A DNA stretch of 64,000 bases from Sphaerulina vaccinii (Eukaryota > Ascomycota > Dothideomycetes > Mycosphaerellales > Mycosphaerellaceae), in assembly GCA_022570795.1 (NCBI GenBank), contig JAKUDP010000013.1:62001-126000 (forward strand), read 5' to 3'. The notes under the pieces are model-generated. The model was not told where the DNA came from. It did no database searches and was given only the letters and a program-made list of their open reading frames with translations. Position numbers and translations under genes: made by a program. Shown here one piece after another: positions 49,450 to 60,644 of the stretch (the first letter of the stretch is position 1; every line of letters starts with the position of its first letter).

Positions 49450-52400
49450 CGTGTAGCATCATAGGCAGGTGCCCAAGGTTCGAACTCTCCTCGAGGCTGG
49501 TAAGTATCCTCGATCGTTTGTCTCTTCTGTGTGATGATGCGGAGGAAGATTGCTCCTTGCACGACCGGAGCTACTCCTTGACAAATGGCCAACGCCTTCG
49601 GTGTGGTTGTTGCACGGCGGTTCTGTACACCCACACCCAAACCTCCTCGGTCTGCTCGTGAAAAGGAATCGCAGACCCCAACCGCTGACCGCCTTAGATA
49701 CACAGCAGTTCTTCCAGTTCTTCCGTGCTGTATGAAGCAGGAGAAAGGTGAGGCCTGTATCACACGGTCGCGGGTGGTCTTGGTTCACATCGAGATCAAG
49801 GATACCCTTCCTGCACATCAAAAGGCAGAACTGCTACGGATGATCGTCGTCCAACCAGCCGAAGGTTCTGTGCCGCCGGGAGGATCGCTGGCATCAAGAA
49901 CGGTGACGAGCTGCAACTTCGCTTCCGTGTGCCAAACGGGAAAGGTGGGTGAATTTTGGTCTAAGTCCAAAATCATTCATCAAGATCAAGATCCGATAGC
50001 TGGCACAAGCGCCCTCGTATTGCAAACGCGTCCTTTGCGGTCCTTTGTTTCACGCCAAAAACAGATGAACTCACTTTCAATATATGCCGTCAAACGGCAT
50101 AGCAGCACATTGATAGCATCTTCATCAATTTCGCAGTCCAGGATGTGCTGGCGGTGAAATGAAGCTGCAACCTGGCGTTCAACGGACAACCACCTCACCT
50201 CGCATCAACTGGTGGCACGGCTATACTTTCACTTGCCTTGTGCGCTGACATAGCAGTTCGTGTGCGGCGGCAGTGTACAGAATGCCCCAATGTCCTATTA
50301 TGGAATGTATCACAGTCTCCGTGCCTTCGGTACCCCTCTCGTCTAAGGACATCCACTTGCTCCTCCTAAGAGACCGGAAGGAAGCCCAGCAGAAACCGCA
50401 AAAAGCTACGGAAGTGTTCACGACTGGCTCCTCAAGACATCAGCTTGATGAGAACAGGCGCCGCAATGAACGCGCCTGGCGCCAATCGTCCGCAGAATAA
50501 ACAAGGAGAGGTCGACATCTCCGCGCCATAGCGGCACAGCATCTACAGCACCTCCACGCATGACCAGACCATCTTCATCAGCATGAACTTCGACAAGTCC
50601 TGCTGCTCCTTCATCGTCAGCTTGCAGCCAAGCTGTTCGAAACCTTGGTCTTCTCCTGGCTGGCTGGTGATCCGCTTTTCGGTGCCGATGAGAGTGGAGC
50701 AACTTTGAGGACGCCACACCAACCACACCTCTTGTCTTTCACGACCTGCTACGGTGTTCTTCATCTGGTGGCTACCGCCAAAGTCAGCCAATTCCTTCGG
50801 TGACTCCGCTTGACTTCAGCTATACCAGCCATAGACAGCGCCCTCCGAACGATGAACCTGGGTAGCAGTGTGCACTTCTACGACGTGAAGAAGTTCTCCA
50901 GCAACGGCAGAGCACAACCGCTGAGCCGGTTGCGCAAGCGGACAGCTACCTTAGCTGCTTCCGGGTCGCAGCATCACGACCGCATTCGACAAGAGCTCCG
51001 TTCCAAGACTCATACGACATACGCAGCTAGGCACTCTTCTGGAGCTGAAGAGGTGTTGCCGCATATGAACTCAGGGTAATGCACAGAGAAGCTGTGGCGG
51101 CTTGCGCAATTAACTCACAGATGAAGGATCTGGTGGCTGTTATTGCACCGCCGGTTCATTTTGTGACAGCAACTCTTACCTGATGGCGCTTACCAGGCGC
51201 AACGAGAGTTGCCGGTCCTACGAACCACGACCTCACTGGCAGATGGAGCAATAATTGCTCCGCGATGTCTTGCTAGGGTCTTGTCAACTTGTCAACTGTA
51301 CGAAGAGCATCGTACAATCCAGAGAGTACGTACACGCGCGGCAAGCAAACAACACATCACCGCGATTGGCAAGTATCAGCACTTACGCGCCTCGATGCAT
51401 GTACAGTAAAAGCTACTTTACTGTGCCTCAGATACGTCGGATCCATAAACGCAATACCCGCGCGGCAAGCCCCAGGGCGCCCCCGCCTCAACATGCAGGT
51501 TTCTTATGTGTGTGATGCTGGAGGATGAAGCTGTTTCGGAGAATGATACACATTGGATGAGATGCGAACGCACTCTGCTCATGTTGTTGGTCCTACTCAG
51601 TCTGGAGCCCTTTTCCCAAGACTGCTGTCAGCTCGTGATCACAAGAATCTTGGTAGCAACGATCCTGCTGATGAGAAGTACTCTAGTACCTGCATATGAC
51701 TAGCAGAGTCGCCAAAAGACATCCGAGCTGTAGTCGCAAGCTTAAGCGGGTAAAATTGAGGCATCTGTGATGGGTGACCTCCGAAGCAGACCTCACCTGT
51801 GATTTTGGGAGAGACTTGGCAGAATGGTGCGCATCGATTGTATTGAGCACCATGACTGAAATCGTCCCCCAGCTTGCATCAATGATTCGAGACCATGAGA
51901 TTCATACTACATCTGGAGCTTAGGTGGGATGTCGATGGAGCTGGGTTACCACTGAGAAGCTGTGAGGGAGTGAATGGAATATGGTGGCCTGTAGTGACCT
52001 GTCGCTTGCACGTTATAGAGACGCATCGCGTTCCGCAATTCATATCGATCGAACGAGACTGCTCCATGACTGAGAACTTTCAGTTCATCGGTGATAGAGT
52101 GATTGAGAAAGCCAGTGAGTGAGTAGACACCTCTTAGCGTGCTCGTAGGTGCAAGGTCACCCAATTCATAGTCACCCACAGCCACTCGCGCTGAACACAT
52201 GGGATCTCGATAGCAAGGCGCATATCTCTCTATGCAACCTGCTATAAGATAGGACAATGTGAATGCCGCAATTGAACGAGTCAAGCCAGAATATGGAGGT
52301 GAATTATGTCGCCTGGTCACGCAGAAGTCAAGTTATGGACATTTCTGAAATGTCGCTGGTTCGAACTTTCATAAATCATGCACCGCAGTCTTACCCGGTC

Positions 52401-52510
52401 AACATGAAAACTTCCAGCCATTGATCTATCGATTGGGAAATCCAACTAGTCTATCGAAACGGTCGTTCCGGGCACCTCATCGTCGTCCCGATGGTTCCGG
52501 GCAACCCTAA
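49450..52510. other. Gene-poor accessory stretch
   Basis: About 3 kb. Open frames on both strands are short and none reads as a recognised protein. Visible structure: a perfect 8-bp-stem hairpin at 51403-51424 (ACAGTAAA, loop AGCTAC, TTTACTGT) and two CGCGCGGCAAGC blocks flanking it at about 51335 and 51460. The right end leads into an APH relic. No transposon protein was identified. Confidence 0.4.
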
Positions 52511-52855
52511 CATGGACGCAGCGCCGCCAAGCCGTCAACAGCAGGCGAGATCAATAGGAATGAACCCTATCGCCAATTCATTCCTGATGATGCCGAAGTT
52601 GTTCTCACTCATGGTGACCTTACCCTTGGCAATATCATTATCTCGGACTCGCCAGGGCCACGCAAAGTCGCAGGCATCATTGATTGGGAGCAGGCTGGGT
52701 GGTATCCAGACTATTGGGAATACTACAAGGTACTTTGGGCTGTGTCAGAGGACCATGAATTCCGCAAGGCTGGGGGGTGCGATACAGTGATAACGCCACT
52801 CGATGATGATGTGCTCGATGCCTTGTCAGCGTACTTCTCGTGGCGGCAACCGTAA
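52511..52855 (+). pseudogene. Aminoglycoside-phosphotransferase (APH) family kinase fragment
   Basis: The frame from 52511 (just after an in-frame TAA) to TAA at 52853 encodes YRQFIPDDAEVVLTHGDLTL then GNIIISDSPGPRKVAGIIDW and EQAGWYPDYWEYYKVLW. This is the catalytic HGDLxxxNI loop and the metal-binding IDWE motif of APH-type kinases, common as multi-copy genes in fungi. The N-lobe and everything before the loop are missing, and no start codon precedes it in frame, so it is a 5'-truncated relic unless a long upstream exon chain was missed. Confidence 0.7.
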
Positions 52856-52900
52856 CTTATACCATAATACAGCAAGCTAAAACCTCCCATCCCATCTCCG

Positions 52901-54541
52901 CTACTCCGGCTGAGTTGTTAAATTGTAGAAGTAATCTCTCGCCGCCACAACCTGCGCTGGACTCGCCAACGGCACTTCTTCAAACATCGTCCCAAGATTA
53001 AACGTCGTCTCCTTGCAAGCCTCCGAACTTGTAAATTTCCCCAGACGCTTCGATCCTTTCGCACCGCTATTATTTGGATCGCCAGTCGTGATGAAGTTCG
53101 CCCAGTACGTCGACATGACGGCGGCAATAGCGTAATCAGAATCACGCCACTTAGTCATAGTGTCTGCAAAGAGAGTATTCAACACGTACGGAACCTCGCT
53201 CGCATGAGAAGCACCTTGATCGCCGGGCGGTGACCAGTCCCACTCGTAAGTATATACAGGAGATTTTGCAGTCTTAGCCCACGCGTTTGCCCAGAGCCAG
53301 GTTGAGATGCGAGACTGGTCGCGGATTTGAGCTTTGTAGGCTGTGGTTGCGGAGGCATTATCGGTCCCTGGGTAAAGATCCAGGAAAACATCCGTCCAGT
53401 AGGTGTTATTGCTGTAGTAAGAGAGGGCGTCTGCCTTGTACTCTGGAACGGTGTAGTTGGCATCGTAGGTGACTCCGTCTTCGTCGCGATTGTTACCAAC
53501 CAGGACTGGCACGTCATTCGCAGGACCATGCTTGAGACTGTCTGCATAAGTCGATGGGATAGCATAACCATCTTGTACTGGATCGAAGCCTACTCCAAAA
53601 GTGTTGACGCCCGTGCCGAGGAGTAGCTCAGCTGTTGAGAGGTTTCTGAGCTGTGCGACTGTGCTCACATTCAGACTCTTGACGTAGGACTCGGAGAATG
53701 GATACAGGTATGAGAAGTTGACGTGGTTCGAGCCGTAGCCACTGTAGGTCGGGTCGTATGGGTCTTTGATGCCGCTCTGCGCAATGGCGCCAACAATGAG
53801 CCCTTTCGCAAGAGGACTATTGATCTCATGTAGCACTGCGCCGGAGCCGAATGATTGCCCAACAGTAGTGATGTGGTCCGGATCTCCTCCAAATGCCGCG
53901 ATGTTCATCTTGACCCACTTCAGTACCTCGATTTGATCATACAAACCATAGTTGCCAGAAATGTTCTTGGGATTCTCCTTACTCAACTCAGGTAGAGCGA
54001 GCCAGCCGAAGGGCCCAGTCCTGTAGTTGTAAGTCACGAAGACGAGGCCCTTGTCTGCAAGACCTGCACCATTGAATTGATCATCGGAAGATGTGGAACC
54101 TGCACCATAACTCCATACTGCGACTGGCAATTTGTCGTTGGAGGAGATCGCTGGACTCCAGATATTCACTGTAAGACAATCCTCGCTAGTAGCAGCGGTA
54201 TTAGCTGAGCCCATTTGACGCTTAAACTTGCCGAATGTGAGGCCTCCGCTACTTTGTGCACAGCCAGGGCCGAAAGACTTGGCCTCAAGCGTTGTGTTCC
54301 AGGGTTCAAGAGGTTGTGGTGCTCTCCAGCGATTGTTGCCAGCAGTAGATGCAGCGAAAGGTATGCCTTTCCAGACCGCAATCGATTGCCAGTTTGTGAG
54401 ATCGGAAGCAGTACTCGAGTTGAGAGCTCGGTAGCCTTGCACTTTGCCGTCCGCTATCGTGATTGGGGCATCGTAGAGGTATCCGAGAGATGACGGTAAG
54501 AGGCCTGCGAGAGCCAATCCGAAGCATTGTATTGATCGCAT
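52901..54541 (-). CDS. Secreted type-B carboxylesterase/lipase
   Basis: 546 residues from ATG 54541 (MRSIQCFGLALAGLLPSSLG, a signal peptide; an upstream in-frame Met is less likely). Single exon. Alpha/beta hydrolase of the cholinesterase-like family: GIPFAASTAGNNRWRAP, EDCLTVNIWSP (family signature 2), oxyanion region SYGAGSTSS, nucleophile elbow TTVGQSFGSGAV (GxSxG, about 230), acidic residue in GNNRDEDGVTY (about 352) and catalytic His in GASHASEVPYVL (about 446). Numerous N-glycosylation sites. The usual HGGG oxyanion motif reads SYGAG here. Probably hydrolyses an external ester; substrate unknown. Confidence 0.9.
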   Translation of the reverse strand: MRSIQCFGLALAGLLPSSLGYLYDAPITIADGKVQGYRALNSSTASDLTNWQSIAVWKGIPFAASTAGNNRWRAPQPLEPWNTTLEAKSFGPGCAQSSGGLTFGKFKRQMGSANTAATSEDCLTVNIWSPAISSNDKLPVAVWSYGAGSTSSDDQFNGAGLADKGLVFVTYNYRTGPFGWLALPELSKENPKNISGNYGLYDQIEVLKWVKMNIAAFGGDPDHITTVGQSFGSGAVLHEINSPLAKGLIVGAIAQSGIKDPYDPTYSGYGSNHVNFSYLYPFSESYVKSLNVSTVAQLRNLSTAELLLGTGVNTFGVGFDPVQDGYAIPSTYADSLKHGPANDVPVLVGNNRDEDGVTYDANYTVPEYKADALSYYSNNTYWTDVFLDLYPGTDNASATTAYKAQIRDQSRISTWLWANAWAKTAKSPVYTYEWDWSPPGDQGASHASEVPYVLNTLFADTMTKWRDSDYAIAAVMSTYWANFITTGDPNNSGAKGSKRLGKFTSSEACKETTFNLGTMFEEVPLASPAQVVAARDYFYNLTTQPE

Positions 54542-54990
54542 GTTTCTGGAGGTACTGCTTAGCTGAATATACTCAATTCGCATTGGCCTTCATATAACAG
54601 TAGGCAGATTATAGTTTCGGTTGTTGCTCCAGAGCCACGACGGGACTGCGTACGTCAGCCTTCAACACGCGCAATCATGTGAGCCTCCATGTTCGTGCGA
54701 GACGCTTTCGGAGATCTTTTGGCGGCGGATATCTCGCTACTCGTGAGTGATATTACTTCGTTCGGCAGTCGAGGCTTGACATGCCGGTTTCTGGTTTCTG
54801 ACTGTTGTGCGCTGTGGCGGTGTTATTCGTCACTGGTCACAAAAGTGACTTCCTGGTCTCGAGCCATATGACAATTGGTAGCGTTCAGCTCTGGCAGTAA
54901 CCACCAAAAGCGTCACAAGTGCGAGACCGGTTGCACTGCAGACGCACACCCGCTGTCGACGGAGAGATCGCGTCGCGAGCTGACAGTTTG
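54542..54990. other. Spacer between two minus-strand genes
   Basis: About 450 bp including the promoter of the esterase gene; nothing else recognised. Confidence 0.45.
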
Positions 54991-55362
54991 TCACGCAGCG
55001 ACCCAGCTCAGACAAGCCACGATCATCTCATAACTTGCGACACCCCAGCGTCCCCAGACAAGCAACACGAAAGCGGCGAACGTAAGACGTAGCCCGAGTG
55101 TCGTATAGAAGAACACACGGTTACCACTGATAGCTCCGACAAGTCCATAGACACCCATGCCGAGAGATCCGAGACCGATGGACTGGATGGCATTATCTTC
55201 GCTGGGCGCGAAGCCCGCACTTTCAGCGTACTGCGAAGGATAGAACATCGAGTACAGGCCTTGAAGAACGTTCGCCAGTGCCTGAGCCACCAGAAGGTAT
55301 CTCGGCGCGCATCGTGCGATTGTGCCATTGCCGTTACTGTTGCGGTTAGTGGGAGAAGACAT
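54991..55362 (-). CDS. Small four-helix membrane protein
   Basis: 123 residues from ATG 55362. After a polar N-terminus (MSSPTNRNSNGNGTIARCAP) come four hydrophobic segments: YLLVAQALANVLQGLYSMFY, IGLGSLGMGVYGLVGAISG, FFYTTLGLRLTFAAFVLLVW and MIVACLSWVAA. Conserved small fungal membrane proteins of this type exist; function unknown. The frame runs out at 54991 with a normal stop. Confidence 0.6.
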   Translation of the reverse strand: MSSPTNRNSNGNGTIARCAPRYLLVAQALANVLQGLYSMFYPSQYAESAGFAPSEDNAIQSIGLGSLGMGVYGLVGAISGNRVFFYTTLGLRLTFAAFVLLVWGRWGVASYEMIVACLSWVAA

Positions 55363-55854
55363 GGTACTTTAGGAGAAGACTTGTGAGGCGCGCAAGATCT
55401 GTAGTGCCTGATGGGGTACAGTGTAGATGACAGTGAAGAGAACGTGGAAGCTGAAGCTGACGACGACGCGACAGAGGAAGGAGCGATGCATGCCGAGGCG
55501 ATGAGTAAGCGAGCGACAAGGATGAGATTCAACAGAACGGCTCGATGTTCCTCTCATCGACATCGTCTGCTAATCATTCGCCATCTTGTCGTTCAACCAA
55601 GGCCATGTGTATCAAGACGGCTGGTCTGGCTTGCGAAAAGCAGACGACACTGCCGTGGCCAACCCCAATCGTGGACGAGTCAGACTGCAGGCGAAAATGT
55701 GGTCAGCAGTTATCAGAACACCTGGTTGATGGTACCAAGTAAAGACTTATAGCGAAACTGCTTGCAATACAGGTTACTTTAGCTTACTCTTTGCGGGCGG
55801 CAGTCACTACTTTACAGCTCCGACTTCAGACCATAAAATCTTCGGATTACAAGA
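55363..55854. other. Divergent intergenic region
   Basis: About 490 bp between the small membrane protein and paralogue 1 of the unknown family; nothing recognised. Confidence 0.45.
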
Positions 55855-56805
55855 ATGGACATCACAGGACCGCTAATTCAGGTGCAATTCGAGCAGCTCA
55901 AGAAAGATTACATCTACCGGAGCGCCACCTATGCCATACGCGCCCGCAATAACCATGTCAATGCTTTCAATGGTAGAGACTGCAAACAATATCGGAAGTT
56001 CAAGTTGCGCTCAATGTACAACGTCAGCGTCCTCACCTACATACACGCGGGCCACTGGATCGATCGTACTCGAGCGCGCGCCGCACTATTCTCAGCATTC
56101 GGCAACGCAGATCTGCCCGTAAAGCTGAATAGACCAGTCTATTTCCGGGAATGCCGCGGCGGGCAGTCTATCGATCATGGAGTCGTTGGACTCATCTCGG
56201 GCCACTTGAAACTCTGCGACTGGGCAGAGTCGAGGCATTCGGCAATGCAAGACTTGCGACGCTGGGAACCTCAGCTATGGCACGAGGCCCCAGATGATAG
56301 CTGCCAGATGCTGTCAACTATGCGTGCAATACTGCTGGTCTTCACGCCGCCCTCCCGTGATAGCGACGACGAACATGCTGCACTTGTGCTCACTGGTGAC
56401 TGCAGTCGGATGCACTCTGGTCCTATAACATTCGACAGCCTACTCGAGCACCAGCTGCCTGGCTATGTCAGCACCGAGAACGTCATCCATGTACCCTTGG
56501 CAAAGGCCGCTGAGTTCGCAATCGAGCTAGACAGGCGAGAGAGGGCCGCCAGTGCGTCTCCGCACAAGTCCAATGAGGAGTACGTCAATGAGGTGACACA
56601 AACCCTGATGGATGAAGCGAAGCAGCTAGTCACACTTGCCCAGAATGAACAGCCAGGCGACGGGCTCTATGCCTATCACGAGAAGCACGATGAGGAGAGG
56701 ATTCAGATGTTTAAAGAGGGACTACCAGAGCTTACCGAACGGCAAGCGGTGTTGGGAGCCGGATTTCCTGTGTGGGAAGAGCGCAAGCCTACTGTATGGT
56801 ATTGA
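55855..56805 (+). CDS. Unknown-family protein, paralogue 1
   Basis: 316 residues, single exon, from ATG 55855. No signal peptide, membrane helix or known domain. It clearly aligns with the product at 62552: shared blocks are FEQLKKDYIY / LEQCRKDYIH, RTRARAALFSAFGNA / GRRARAALSTAFHKA, LISGHLKLCDWAES / LISDHLALCDWAEA, LSTMRAILLVFTPPSRDSDD / LPTMRAIIMWYTPSPRDSDS, LTGDCSRMHSGPITFDSL / LTGDYSRMCSGPISFDDL, LPGYVSTE / LPGYPSTE, and ELDRRE / QLDRRE. The C-terminal part (ELTERQAVLGAGFPVWEE) also has a counterpart there. A folded alpha/beta protein seems likely. Looks lineage-restricted, though this needs a search. Confidence 0.7.
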   Translation: MDITGPLIQVQFEQLKKDYIYRSATYAIRARNNHVNAFNGRDCKQYRKFKLRSMYNVSVLTYIHAGHWIDRTRARAALFSAFGNADLPVKLNRPVYFRECRGGQSIDHGVVGLISGHLKLCDWAESRHSAMQDLRRWEPQLWHEAPDDSCQMLSTMRAILLVFTPPSRDSDDEHAALVLTGDCSRMHSGPITFDSLLEHQLPGYVSTENVIHVPLAKAAEFAIELDRRERAASASPHKSNEEYVNEVTQTLMDEAKQLVTLAQNEQPGDGLYAYHEKHDEERIQMFKEGLPELTERQAVLGAGFPVWEERKPTVWY

Positions 56806-57863
56806 TCTCTGCATGGAGCCTTTTCTGGGATCGCAGCCCACACAAAGCACGAGATACCGAAGTAGGGTGCACTGTATCAGGAGCTACAGTCCTTAGCGAC
56901 TAGGCAGGCAATCCTGTCAAAGATTAAGCTCATGGCTGCGCACTCCGACCTGCCTACCAAGCTATCGAATGGCGCGACAGATTAGCGACAGCAAAGATCT
57001 GCATAATCAGCTCGGAAACGATCTCATGAACTTGTCTTCTGATTGGCATCGTGTAGCTGCATAACGTAGCCTTGATGGCGGTTGTTCTGCTTCTCGTAAG
57101 GATACCTTCTTCAGGCGGTGATGGTGGTAGGTGCTGGCTTCCAAATGTTTGAAAGTTAAAACTATCCGTTTTCTAGCGAAGCCGTAGAGATAGCTGATGC
57201 CCTCCATTCTGGTCCGGATGACCAGGTCTCTCCGAATGGGTGGATCCGCTGTCGATGCCATGGTCTGTGTTATCGTAGGGAGAGGTGAGGTGTTCAACAC
57301 TTCGAGCTATCACAACAGAACACCGCAACAGAACATCACAACAGAACATCACAACAGAACATCACAACAGAACATCACAACAGAACATCACCACAAAACT
57401 TCACAACAGAACATCACATCAGAACAAGCACGATATGTCTAAGCCAATCATACCAAGCATCGACCCAAATAACTTACGGCCGGTATTCCTTAACAGGCAT
57501 CTCTCCCTGCCTCTATCCTCCATGCCCTCTCCGTTCTCGCTGACGATTCTTTAGAACCAGACTCATCACATCTCCGTCCTCGTCGGAGGCATCCTGCATG
57601 CGATGAACATGAAAGTGTGCTAAGCCATCCCAGATGGGCGATATCGACACATATGCGACCTTGATGAGCTATGTAGGAGCTTACACGTATGCGACTGTTC
57701 TGCCCCAGTGAATGAATAGCTTACATTCGTTTTGCCATTTTAGTCATGTTAATCTATAACCTTCGCGGAGTTCATCAGCGACTTCTCATTGCGAAACAAC
57801 TTTACGGGCAGTTCTTTCACAACTGCACGCACGCACAGTCTATAGCCTACACCTCCATCTCAG
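56806..57863. other. Convergent intergenic region with minisatellite
   Basis: About 1 kb between paralogue 1 and the 3' end of ATG29. No gene supported; contains the 13-bp minisatellite. Confidence 0.5.
57310..57426. repeat. 13-bp minisatellite, nine copies
   Basis: Nine tandem 13-mers of consensus TCACAACAGAACA. Six match the consensus exactly; copies 2, 7 and 9 vary. Lies between convergent genes. Confidence 0.9.
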
Positions 57864-59398
57864 CTATCCTCTCCCACCCCTTCCCAACACATCCCTCAAA
57901 CTACTCATCCGACTAGCCATCGTCGTACTCCCACCCTGGTGCGCTCTCATATTACTCATCAGAGCCTCCTCCAGCGCACTCTGCGTAACACTCGCATCGT
58001 CCAGATCCGAGAAACTACTTCCCATACTCGGACTTCCTCTCGAAGCTTTACTCTGTGGTGATAGACTTGCCAATTGAGCGCGATGGCGAGGTGAAAGTGG
58101 ATGATGATGAGCATTAGGTCTTGTTGCGGACTCGGAAGCTCGTCGTTCTCTTCTGGGTATACCTTGTCCCATTTGATTCGTGGAGCTGGCCGAGGATTGA
58201 GAGGATGCTGTTGTGGTTGGTATATCGCGGTCTTTGCCCTTCGTACGCGTCGGTGGCGCTGATGTTGGTTGTTGTTCCGCGTTCTTCCTTAGAGTAGTAG
58301 CTGCCGGGTCAGAATGCTGAGATGCTGCAGCGAATGGCAGATAGCCTCCATTTGAGCTTTCGTCATCATCATCGCCAGCATCTTCGTCGTCTCCTTCTGA
58401 CGCGAGATCTGCGAGTGTAGGTTTGGCTTTCTTGCTAACAGGAGGTGGTCGACGGAAGGCTTGACTTCGCGCCAGAGCAGAAGGAGGCTCATCTTCTGAT
58501 TGAGAGTCGGAGCCAGACTGACCTTCGTGCTCGACTGCATCTTCGTAGTACTCATCTCTTGAAGACGATATGGCTTCGGCAGTTGCTGCAGGAAGCGGCT
58601 TCCTGGTCGACCCACTCGAGCCTCGCAGACCTCTCGATCGTGGCTGCTGTGTTCGGGATCCTGTAAGTTTGCTTTGTGTTACTGTCGTCGAAGATGGCGT
58701 GCGAGATATAGGCGGTAGTCCAGAACGTGGTTGATCTGTGTTTGGAGAGCCAGGCACTTCAATTGTTATGGGATATGAAGGACTACCTCGTCGAACGGCT
58801 GTGGTGGCTGATCCGGACTGCAGCTTTGGTTCTATTCCAAAGTCAGCTTTACCTTGCCTGTAAAGTCAGCATGCAGCGTAAACGTACCTCGACTCGCCGT
58901 CCTCTCCATCTTTACACCACCGACAGAACTTCCCGTTCCACTTCCAGTATCACCTGCCACGCCGCCACCGATCCTCGTAACTTGCCTCCGCATCCTCTCC
59001 ATATGCCTTTCCGAAAGCCAAGCAGCTTGAATCAGTAGGAAGTTGAGCTCAACATCGAACTGCTGGCTCAATCCGGCCCAGTCTAGATCTCCAGAATGCG
59101 ACTTCGATATAAGCTTCCATAGTTGGCGATCCTTGGCAGCTGTCCAGTTGGTTGGAGCAGGATCTTGAAAGTCGCCTCGCGCGAAAGGGAATCTAATGAA
59201 GACAGTGTAGTGCGGTGTTGGTGCGGAAGATGGCTTGGCCGGAGAGCCGGGTCTTGATGATGTTCTTAGCGGTCTATTCGGTGAGCCTGTTCTTGATGCT
59301 CGGATCGGACTGGATGGTACAGGAACGGGTGTAGCGTTTGAAGACCCTCTAGCTCGAACATGGCTCGGCATAGCTGCCGCTGAAGACGATGGAGACAT
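57864..59398 (-). CDS. ATG29: Autophagy-related protein 29
   Basis: Exons 59398-58888 and 58831-57864, joined over a 56-bp intron (GTACGT..GCTGAC..ATAG), encode 492 residues. The conserved N-terminal domain begins YTVFIRFPFARGDFQDP and continues with WTAAKDRQLWKLISKSHSGD, LDWAGLSQQFDVELNFLLIQ and AAWLSERHMERMRRQV, diagnostic for Atg29. The splice restores RGSPSYPITIEVPGSP, a conserved linker. The rest is disordered, Ser/Pro-rich with acidic patches and a short C-terminal conserved helix (ALEEALMSNM). In the family Atg29 binds Atg31 and Atg17 to build the phagophore assembly site. The start at 59398 (MSPSSSAAAMPSHVRARGSS) is favoured over upstream in-frame Met codons, which precede unlike sequence. 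Confidence 0.92.
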
Positions 59399-59732
59399 GT
59401 CTCTTGTGTTAGCTCGTTCGAAACATGGTATTCGATGGAAAGTTGATGTTCTTGTTGAGCGTTGAGGACGACGAGGTGCAGACGTCGCCAAGAACATCAC
59501 GTGGACAATTCGCAACCTTGGTGAAACATTGCCGGATCGAGTGGAAGGAAAGTCTAAGAAAGAAAGTCTGTGGTGGTGTTCATGCATGTAGCTTCGTTTT
59601 GCTCACTATGGAGAATGGCAGAGCCGACAAAAGGCAGTTCGTCTGCAAATGCCGCTCACAATGCCCTGGAGTATCTTTTCGCTCAATCCCACCGCATGCG
59701 CCATACCAAAAAAGCAACACCAAAAGAGTCCT
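59399..59732. other. Spacer between ATG29 and RPL21
   Basis: Holds the ATG29 promoter and the RPL21 3' flank; nothing else seen. Confidence 0.5.
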
Positions 59733-60413
59733 CTAGATAGTGGTCTCGTAGGCGATAGGGGTAACGTTCTCTGGCTTGTTGTCCTTGGCGCTGATGGTGC
59801 GAGCCTCACGTGGCTGCGCTGGCTGTCTCTTCAAGTGGACGTGCTCGCCAGTCTCCTTGGCGTGTCTCTGCTTAGCAGCGTTGGTCTTGACACGGGCCAA
59901 GAACTCGTCACGCGAACGAGAGTGCTTGACGTGCTCGACGCGGACGTTGATGCGCTTCTCGATGTAGCGGTTGCCGACCTGGCGGTAGAGGATGACACCG
60001 ACGGCGGACTTGGTGACGTTGTAGACAACACCAGTCTTTCCGTGGTAGACCTTGTATGGCTGTTGAATGCGGGCGTTAGCCTCTCACCGCAAGGAGGCGC
60101 TTGTAGCGTGAGTCTGGAGAGCCAGAACACAGAGGCTACTAAGCTAATGTGTGTATCCAAAATTCATCCACCTACCATGCCCTTTTGAACAGCTCCGTTG
60201 GCGACGACATCGACGATATCTCCGACCTTGTACTGCTTAAGGTACGTGCCGAGCGCAATCATACCCTTCTTCTTGAAGTCGCGAGAGAAGGCTGTTTTCA
60301 CCACATGTCAGTATCATTCTGTCTGTCGCATTGCGCCTGTTCTCGTCCATATCGACACTTCTGCAGCACATACCATAGCGAGTGCCCGCGCGGAGACCTG
60401 CAGCGTGACCCAT
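59733..60413 (-). CDS. RPL21: 60S ribosomal protein L21 (eL21)
   Basis: Three exons (60413-60374, 60291-60176, 60059-59733) with introns of 82 and 116 bp give 160 residues, the standard eL21 length. Protein starts MGHAAGLRAGTRYAFSRDF, continues KKKGMIALGTYLKQYKVGDI and VQKGMPYKVYHGKTGVVYNV, and ends with KDNKPENVTPIAYETTI. The first intron follows only 40 coding bases, typical of fungal ribosomal protein genes. Structural component of the large ribosomal subunit. Divergent from RPS9 over about 230 bp, which favours balanced expression of the two subunits. Confidence 0.96.
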
Positions 60414-60644
60414 CTTGTCGGTATTGAGGGAGGGAGAGTGTGAGGGTGGTTTGGTGTTGTCGCTGGGTGTGGAGTGGACTTCTCAATCGCTGTTCGAGAA
60501 TTGAGCATTTTCGTGCGCGCCAAGGCCGCTAACCATTTCGGCACTAGCTCACACTTCAGAATTGCTCCAATTCTGTTCCAACTCCAGCTTTGAGACTTCT
60601 CTTCTTCTGACCGACAAGCACGAGTTGCCCGCACAACACTCAAC
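60414..60644. promoter_or_regulatory. Bidirectional ribosomal-protein promoter
   Basis: 231 bp between the start codons of RPL21 and RPS9. It must contain both core promoters and leaders; the RPS9 side is pyrimidine-rich (ACTTCTCTTCTTCTGACC at about 60595-60612). No specific factor site was confirmed. Confidence 0.65.

Noticed and set aside
49585..50157. A 190-codon plus-strand frame upstream of the RING-like gene
   Set aside because: No recognisable protein pattern and poor codon character; likely promoter sequence.
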